Assembly (NCBI GenBank): GCA_016191845.1 | Contig: JACPVF010000015.1 | Coordinates: forward strand, 248,001 to 312,000 | Length of the DNA stretch: 64,000 nucleotides | Reading direction: 5' to 3' | Source of the DNA: Chloroflexota bacterium | GTDB taxonomy: Bacteria > Chloroflexota > Anaerolineae > Anaerolineales > Villigracilaceae | Part shown: positions 60,484 through 64,000 of the stretch, piece by piece | Layout: the number at the start of each line of letters is the position of its first letter | Position numbering within the stretch: position 1 is the stretch's first letter | Notes under the pieces: model-generated | What the model was told of the DNA's origin: nothing | Database searches by the model: none | Seen by the model: the letters and a program-made list of their open reading frames with translations, nothing else | Program-made: the position numbers and the translations under genes

Positions 60484-60585
60484 CATTGCGAGCGAGTCAA
60501 TCTCTTCGCAATAATTGGTTTTAATTTATTGTCTTGATAAAGTCGCTTCGAGCACATCACATTGCCCTTGCAACGACAGGGCTTT
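60484..60585. repeat. Degenerate intergenic repeat (ATTGCGAGCGAG type)
   Basis: TCATTGCGAGCGAGTCAATC with TTCGCAAT, and a second block AGTCGCTTCGAGC...ATTGCCCTTGCAACGAC, resemble the ends of a common ATTGCGAG palindrome with an AT-rich middle. It lies inside the metG leader, between the attenuator hairpin and the start codon. Confidence 0.4.
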
Positions 60586-60621
60586 ACAAACAAAAAGGCT
60601 GTCCGCATCGTGGACAGCCCG
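60586..60621 (-). promoter_or_regulatory. Attenuator hairpin in the metG leader
   Basis: On the minus strand GGCTGTCC pairs with GGACAGCC over a 7-nt loop and is followed by TTTTTGTTTGT, a good intrinsic terminator. It starts 24 nt after the stop of the Met-rich ORF and lies 120 nt before metG. Its 5' flank and arm (AAAACGGGCT) can also pair with AGCCCG plus TTTT inside that ORF (60719-60709), an alternative that would break the terminator. Confidence 0.75.
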
Positions 60622-60642
60622 TTTTGATTCAGGAATGCTGAA

Positions 60643-60729
60643 CTAACGTGCTCTCCACGTGCGGCAAGACATCTCCATTCGCATGGCCATGGTCATTGGC
60701 ACCATTGGAAAAGCGGGCTTGAAGTTCAT
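60643..60729 (-). CDS. Met-rich leader peptide of metG (28 residues)
   Basis: ATG at 60729, TAG at 60643. Residues 9-20 read MVPMTMAMRMEM: six Met in twelve, seven Met in 28 in all. The rest is MNFKPAFP before and SCRTWRAR after. There is no ribosome site. A TAAAAT -10 (60743-60738) ends 8 nt before the ATG, so the mRNA would be leaderless or nearly so. It stands between the strong terminator of the upstream gene and the attenuator hairpin. Stalling at Met codons when charged tRNA-Met is short would control metG, as leader peptides do for his, trp and ilv genes. Confidence 0.7.
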   Translation of the reverse strand: MNFKPAFPMVPMTMAMRMEMSCRTWRAR

Positions 60730-60796
60730 AGGCCGCTATTTTACTACAACCGTTTCATTTCACATAGGAATCTTATCTCGTTCCTTGGCGAATCAA

Positions 60797-60826
60797 AAAA
60801 CTGTCCCAGAAACCTGGGACAGTTTT
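60797..60826 (-). terminator. Terminator of the upstream lipoprotein gene
   Basis: AAAACTGTCCCAG and CTGGGACAGTTTT form a perfect 13-bp stem with loop AAAC (plus-strand reading), followed on the minus strand by more T. It isolates the metG leader from upstream transcription. Confidence 0.92.
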
Positions 60827-60846
60827 GGATCGTGCTTGAGCAAAGG

Positions 60847-61305
60847 CTATTGATTCAATTCGGCCTGGACCTGTTCGAAGAGCGGGCCAATGGCTGCGAA
60901 TTCGTCCAGGGCGGCCATCATGGCATCCTTGTCCTGGGATTCCAGTGCAGACTTCATGTCCGAAACGAACAGGCTGGTCTGGTCACTGATCTGCACAAGC
61001 AGGTTGTTGAGGTCGGTCCACTTTTCAGGCACCTGGTCAGTAGGCGTGGCAGCCATGGTCTGGGCAGCCGATTCCATGTGGTCAAGCGCGGCGAAAGTGG
61101 CATCCATCCAGGCCTGATCGTTGAGAGCGTCGTTATTGATACTGTCGAACTGGGTACCGACCTCGTTTATAGCGGTGTTGTAATCTTCAACAGCGGGGGC
61201 CAGATTGGTGAAGTAGGTCTCTTCAGCGCTGGGTCCGCAACCAGTGACGGCCAGAGTCAGCGTGAGGACAAACATGAATAGGGCGAAGCGTTTCAATGTG
61301 GACAC
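60847..61305 (-). CDS. Small helical lipoprotein of unknown function
   Basis: 152 residues. The signal STLKRFALFMFVLTLTLAVTGCG ends in a lipobox VTGC (sequence quoted in two parts: STLKRFALFMF, VLTLTLAVTGCG). The mature part is acidic and almost all helical (LAPAVEDYNTAINEVGTQFD, AALDEFAAIGPLFEQVQAEL). GTG 61305 is preferred because AGGAG lies 7 nt upstream. The longer frame to 61356 covers that site. Single gene with own promoter and terminator. No family recognised. Confidence 0.78.
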   Translation of the reverse strand: MSTLKRFALFMFVLTLTLAVTGCGPSAEETYFTNLAPAVEDYNTAINEVGTQFDSINNDALNDQAWMDATFAALDHMESAAQTMAATPTDQVPEKWTDLNNLLVQISDQTSLFVSDMKSALESQDKDAMMAALDEFAAIGPLFEQVQAELNQ

Positions 61306-61339
61306 GGTGCATCTCCTGATTGTGAAAAAATATGCGAAT

Positions 61340-61367
61340 ATAATACCCCTGCTCAATCAGGAATCAA
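61340..61367 (-). promoter_or_regulatory. Promoter of the small lipoprotein gene
   Basis: On the minus strand TTGATT (61367-61362), 16-nt spacer, TATTAT (61345-61340). The remaining gap up to 61484 is AT-rich and shows no further feature. Confidence 0.6.
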
Positions 61368-61484
61368 GGATTTAAGCAATCTTAGCAAGTTATTGTCGAT
61401 GCTTTGTAATGTATATCTTGGGTTGTCTAGATTTCCACCCTCAAGTTGTGTATGGGTGTTTGATAGTATCCGTAACCTTGATGA

Positions 61485-62636
61485 TTACAAATATTCCTTG
61501 AGTTGACCCGCCTGTTTGGGGTGACGCAGACGCCGCAGCGCGCGACCTTCGATCTGGCGGATGCGTTCGCGTGTCAGGCCGAATTTCTGTCCCACCTCTT
61601 CGAGCGTGTACGGGTTGCCGTCATCCAGGCCAAAGCGCAGGCGCAGGATGTGAGCCTCGCGCGGTGACAGGGACGCCAGCACCTCTTCGAGTTTTTCCTT
61701 GAGCATGGATTGGTACGCGCTTTGCAGCGGGGTGGGGCTGAACTCGTCTTCGATGAAGTGGCCCAACTCTGACTCCTCGTCGTCGCCGACGGGTGACTCG
61801 AGCGAGAGCGGCAGCCATGAGACCTTTGTGATCCACTGTACCTTGGCAACGCTCAACTTCATCGCTTTGGCGATCTCTTCGACCGTGGGTTGGCGGCCGA
61901 GTGTTTGTTCCAACTCGTGGCTGGTTTTGTACATCTGACGGATGCGGTCGGTCATGTGCACGGGCACGCGGATGGTGCGTGCCTGGTCGGCAATGGCGCG
62001 TGTGATGGTCTGGCGGATCCACCAGGTGGCGTAAGTGGAGAAGCGGAATCCGCGTTTGTAGTCGTATTTCTCGACCGCTTTCATCAGGCCCAGATTGCCT
62101 TCCTGGATCAGGTCAAGGAAGGCCACGCCGCGCCCCATGTAGCGTTTGGCGATGCTGACCACCAGGCGGGTGTTGGCCTTGATGAGATGTTCGCGGGCCA
62201 GCAATCCGTCCTGGATGACGGTGTCTAATTTGCGGCGCAGGGCGACGTTGGCGCGTCCGCTCAGCTTGAGGCGGTCCTTTTTGGCGCGACGTCCCTTTTC
62301 GATGCGGATGGCCAGGTCGAGTTCCTCGTCCACGGCCAGCAAGGGCACACGCGACATTTCCTTGAGATACAAACCGACGGGGTCTTCGCTGGCAAGCGAA
62401 TCGCCTGGGAGGAAGTCGAGGTCAAAAGTATCGGATTCAGGTTCGAGGTCGGGGGAATCGTCTTCGGGGTCCATCACGTCCACGCCGCGATGGCGCAGGG
62501 CAGTCAACAGGACACGCATATGCTGGGCGTCGGCATCGGGTGCCACTTCCATCAGATCGTCAGTGGTCAGGTAGCCTTGAACGTCAGCCTTTTCCATGAG
62601 CAGGTTGAGGGCCGCTTGCTGTCTCTTGTGTGCCAC
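61485..62636 (-). CDS. rpoD: Primary-type sigma-70 factor
   Basis: 383 residues. Region 1.1-like helices (2-55), an acidic stretch (56-85: [20 protein letters not shown]), region 1.2 ([20 protein letters not shown]), region 2 with [20 protein letters not shown] and [16 protein letters not shown], region 3, and region 4 with [20 protein letters not shown]. This pattern fits RpoD/SigA. GTG 62636 is chosen because AAGGA lies 7 nt upstream. Longer readings run into the DUF177 gene out of frame. It starts 20 nt after DUF177. Confidence 0.93.
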   Translation of the reverse strand: MAHKRQQAALNLLMEKADVQGYLTTDDLMEVAPDADAQHMRVLLTALRHRGVDVMDPEDDSPDLEPESDTFDLDFLPGDSLASEDPVGLYLKEMSRVPLLAVDEELDLAIRIEKGRRAKKDRLKLSGRANVALRRKLDTVIQDGLLAREHLIKANTRLVVSIAKRYMGRGVAFLDLIQEGNLGLMKAVEKYDYKRGFRFSTYATWWIRQTITRAIADQARTIRVPVHMTDRIRQMYKTSHELEQTLGRQPTVEEIAKAMKLSVAKVQWITKVSWLPLSLESPVGDDEESELGHFIEDEFSPTPLQSAYQSMLKEKLEEVLASLSPREAHILRLRFGLDDGNPYTLEEVGQKFGLTRERIRQIEGRALRRLRHPKQAGQLKEYL

Positions 62637-62656
62637 GGGGCCATCCTTGGACAGTG

Positions 62657-63163
62657 CTAGAGGAGTTTTTTCAGGACCGAGAAGGGTGAGTCGTTGTTTT
62701 CGGTGTGGTGGCCGCAGTCGACCAGGTTCAAGTTCTCGCCACACTCGGGACACAGGCCCTTGCACTCGGGCTTGCAGACCGGGCTGATGGGGACTTCCAG
62801 GAGGGCGTATTCGCGCAGGAGCGGTTCGAGATCGATGTGGGCATCGTCGGGCAGGAGCAGGCCCGAGTCGGTGATGGATTTTTTGTTGAAGGCGTACAGT
62901 TCGGTAAAGTCCCAATGCAGGCTGTACGGGAAGTTGGTGAGGCAGCGCACACATTCGAGCGTGATGCCGCCCTGGAACTCTCCCTGCACGAGCAGACCTT
63001 GCGGCGTGCGGCTGATGGTGGCCACGCCCGAGAAGTCCGTCAACGTCAAATCATCTTCGAGTTTGGCTTTCTCGAACTCAAAGGGAATCTTGTGGACGTA
63101 TCCGACTTCTTCACTGATGATGAAGCCGACATTGATGCGGAATGGTTTACGAGGGTTGGTCAT
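62657..63163 (-). CDS. YceD/DUF177-family protein
   Basis: 168 residues. [20 protein letters not shown] and [20 protein letters not shown] are the conserved Cys motifs. DUF177 proteins aid ribosome or 23S rRNA maturation and usually precede rpmF. Here rpmF is absent and the rpoD-type sigma gene follows. First gene of that pair. A 150-nt gap upstream holds only the terminator at 63284. Confidence 0.88.
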   Translation of the reverse strand: MTNPRKPFRINVGFIISEEVGYVHKIPFEFEKAKLEDDLTLTDFSGVATISRTPQGLLVQGEFQGGITLECVRCLTNFPYSLHWDFTELYAFNKKSITDSGLLLPDDAHIDLEPLLREYALLEVPISPVCKPECKGLCPECGENLNLVDCGHHTENNDSPFSVLKKLL

Positions 63164-63283
63164 GGCGACCGCTGGGGAGTGGATTCAGGCTTTCGCATAA
63201 GAAAACCTGTGCGCTCATTGTAGCACGGGTGATTCTCATCGTCAAGTTTGCTGCGCGTAGCCAATCTGGGGGCGAACCAGCGA

Positions 63284-63307
63284 TAAAAAAGCCGCCAAAC
63301 GGCGGCT
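63284..63307 (-). terminator. Terminator of the polyprenyl synthetase gene
   Basis: On the minus strand AGCCGCC pairs with GGCGGCT over a 4-nt loop, followed by a T-run, directly after the synthetase stop codon. Confidence 0.9.
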
Positions 63308-63313
63308 GAGGCT

Positions 63314-64000
63314 CTACATTCTGCGGTCGACGATGTATTTGGCCAGGCTTTCGAGGGCCTCGCGCTCCACCCCAGGGTGAAGTGGTTCGAGGCGGGCCAG
63401 GGCGCGGTCCACGAACTGACTGGCCTCCTGCATCGAGCGCTCGATGGCGTCGCTCTTGCGGATGTTCTCGATCAGGCGGGCCATGTTTTCGGCATGAGTC
63501 CAGCCGCCGTTGGGCAGGGACTGCACGTCGGGGTCGTTGGGATGGGATTCGGCGTAGTAGATGGCGGGCAGGGTGACCAGACCGTTGAGCAGGTCCGAGC
63601 CGACGGGCTTGCCGACGGCGGCCTGGTCGCCGTTGAAGTCGAGGATGTCATCCACGACCTGGAAGGCCATGCCGATCTGGTAGCCGAAGTCGCGCATGGA
63701 CTCGATCAAGTCCTCATCCACAGGACTGACCATGGCGGCGGCGCGCGAGGTCATCTCGAAGAGCGAGGCGGTCTTGGCGTAGATGCGCTTGTAGTAGTTG
63801 TCACGCTCGATCAGGCCGCGCGAGGAGAACATCTGGGTCAACTCACCGTTGACGATGATGGCCAGGGTTTCGGAGAAGGCCTTCATCAGCGGCAGGTGAT
63901 CGGTCTCGGCGGCCAGTTTGGCGGCGCGCGCGAAGAGGAAGTCGCCCGTCAGCACCGTGGCAGGCGGGGACCAACGCGCGTTGAGGGTGGGGATGCCGCG
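63314..64000 (-). CDS. Polyprenyl diphosphate synthase (partial, runs off the right edge)
   Basis: 229 visible codons, open to the window edge. RGIPTLNARWSPPATVLTGD and FLFARAAKLAAE match the segment after the first Asp-rich motif. GYQIGMAFQVVDDILDFNGD is the second DDxxD motif. GKPVGSDLLNGLVTLPAIY is the conserved Lys/Asp loop. The first DDxxD motif lies outside the window, so chain length cannot be predicted. It makes an isoprenoid for quinone or undecaprenyl carriers. Confidence 0.93.
   Translation of the reverse strand, partial: RGIPTLNARWSPPATVLTGDFLFARAAKLAAETDHLPLMKAFSETLAIIVNGELTQMFSSRGLIERDNYYKRIYAKTASLFEMTSRAAAMVSPVDEDLIESMRDFGYQIGMAFQVVDDILDFNGDQAAVGKPVGSDLLNGLVTLPAIYYAESHPNDPDVQSLPNGGWTHAENMARLIENIRKSDAIERSMQEASQFVDRALARLEPLHPGVEREALESLAKYIVDRRM

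Noticed and set aside
60659-60853. Plus-strand 64-codon ORF over the metG leader
   Set aside because: It mirrors the CAT/ATG-rich leader, spans a terminator hairpin and has no ribosome site.
62637-62954. Long N-terminal extension of the sigma factor
   Set aside because: It is the DUF177 gene read in the wrong frame. GTG 62636 has AAGGA upstream.
1-64000. CRISPR arrays, IS elements, rRNA genes
   Set aside because: No regularly spaced direct repeats with unique spacers, no transposase or integrase motifs, and no rRNA segments were seen.

Overview
The window looks like chromosome of an anaerobic, sugar-using member of the Chloroflexota, most likely class Anaerolineae. This is inferred from the gene mix and not from a marker-gene search. 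Supporting points are high GC with dense coding on both strands, many MalF/MalG-type sugar ABC parts, GH65 phosphorylase plus beta-phosphoglucomutase, an aldehyde:ferredoxin oxidoreductase-type tungsten enzyme, Cys-containing SLH repeats, a PIG-V-like mannosyltransferase, and several families of intergenic palindromes. Most genes read as ordinary chromosomal genes. No phage, transposase, CRISPR array or rRNA was seen.

Layout. 1-7,000 (minus): a DeoR-controlled catabolic operon with regulator, amidohydrolase, a solute-binding-like protein without a signal peptide, SIS sugar isomerase, lipoprotein solute-binding protein and two permeases, the last cut by the window edge. 7,060-11,225: beta-phosphoglucomutase and GH65 phosphorylase (minus), divergent from galT (plus). 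11,287-15,000: FTR1 iron permease, a lipoprotein, tRNA-Glu followed by an 87-bp tandem repeat of its own 3' end plus terminator, a PIG-V mannosyltransferase, and tRNA-Sec. 15,205-21,560: a site-2 protease, binding lipoprotein and YibE/F protein operon, then an ECF sigma, anti-sigma and polymer-forming membrane protein operon. 21,597-26,803: tRNA-Lys and a wzm-wzt-rfbCBAD cluster for dTDP-rhamnose and polysaccharide export. 26,948-31,537: an SLH surface protein, a CgeB-like glycosyltransferase and a nitroreductase. 31,716-39,471: AOR, then a chain holding selA, an M24 peptidase, an AAA ATPase and tsaD. 39,623-47,450 (minus): tsaC, HD-GYP, prmC, a MalG permease, a glycosyltransferase-permease fusion, a ureohydrolase and prfA. 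47,499-50,644 (minus): uvrC, response regulator, small membrane protein, crcB and DUF190. 50,748-58,546: Yip1 protein, a Ser/Thr kinase, cinA, a nucleosidase, a serpin lipoprotein, a GNAT enzyme and an MFS exporter. 58,641-60,830: metG and its leader. 60,847-64,000: a lipoprotein, rpoD, DUF177 and a polyprenyl synthetase cut by the window edge.

Two observations stand out. First, metG is preceded on its own strand by a 28-codon ORF with seven Met codons (six of them within residues 9-20), immediately followed by an intrinsic terminator. A segment inside the ORF can pair with the 5' arm of that terminator. This is the layout of a leader-peptide attenuator sensing charged tRNA-Met. Second, a single 715-residue ORF joins a GT-C (PMT/ArnT-like) glycosyltransferase domain to a MalF-type ABC permease. 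It overlaps a MalG permease gene and has no binding protein or ATPase nearby. Other points of interest are the repeated tRNA-Glu 3' end, a kinase with RskA-like and EF-hand-like parts, the signal-less binding protein, the phased DeoR operator, leaderless-looking promoters, and a repeat family whose two copies differ by a compensatory stem change.
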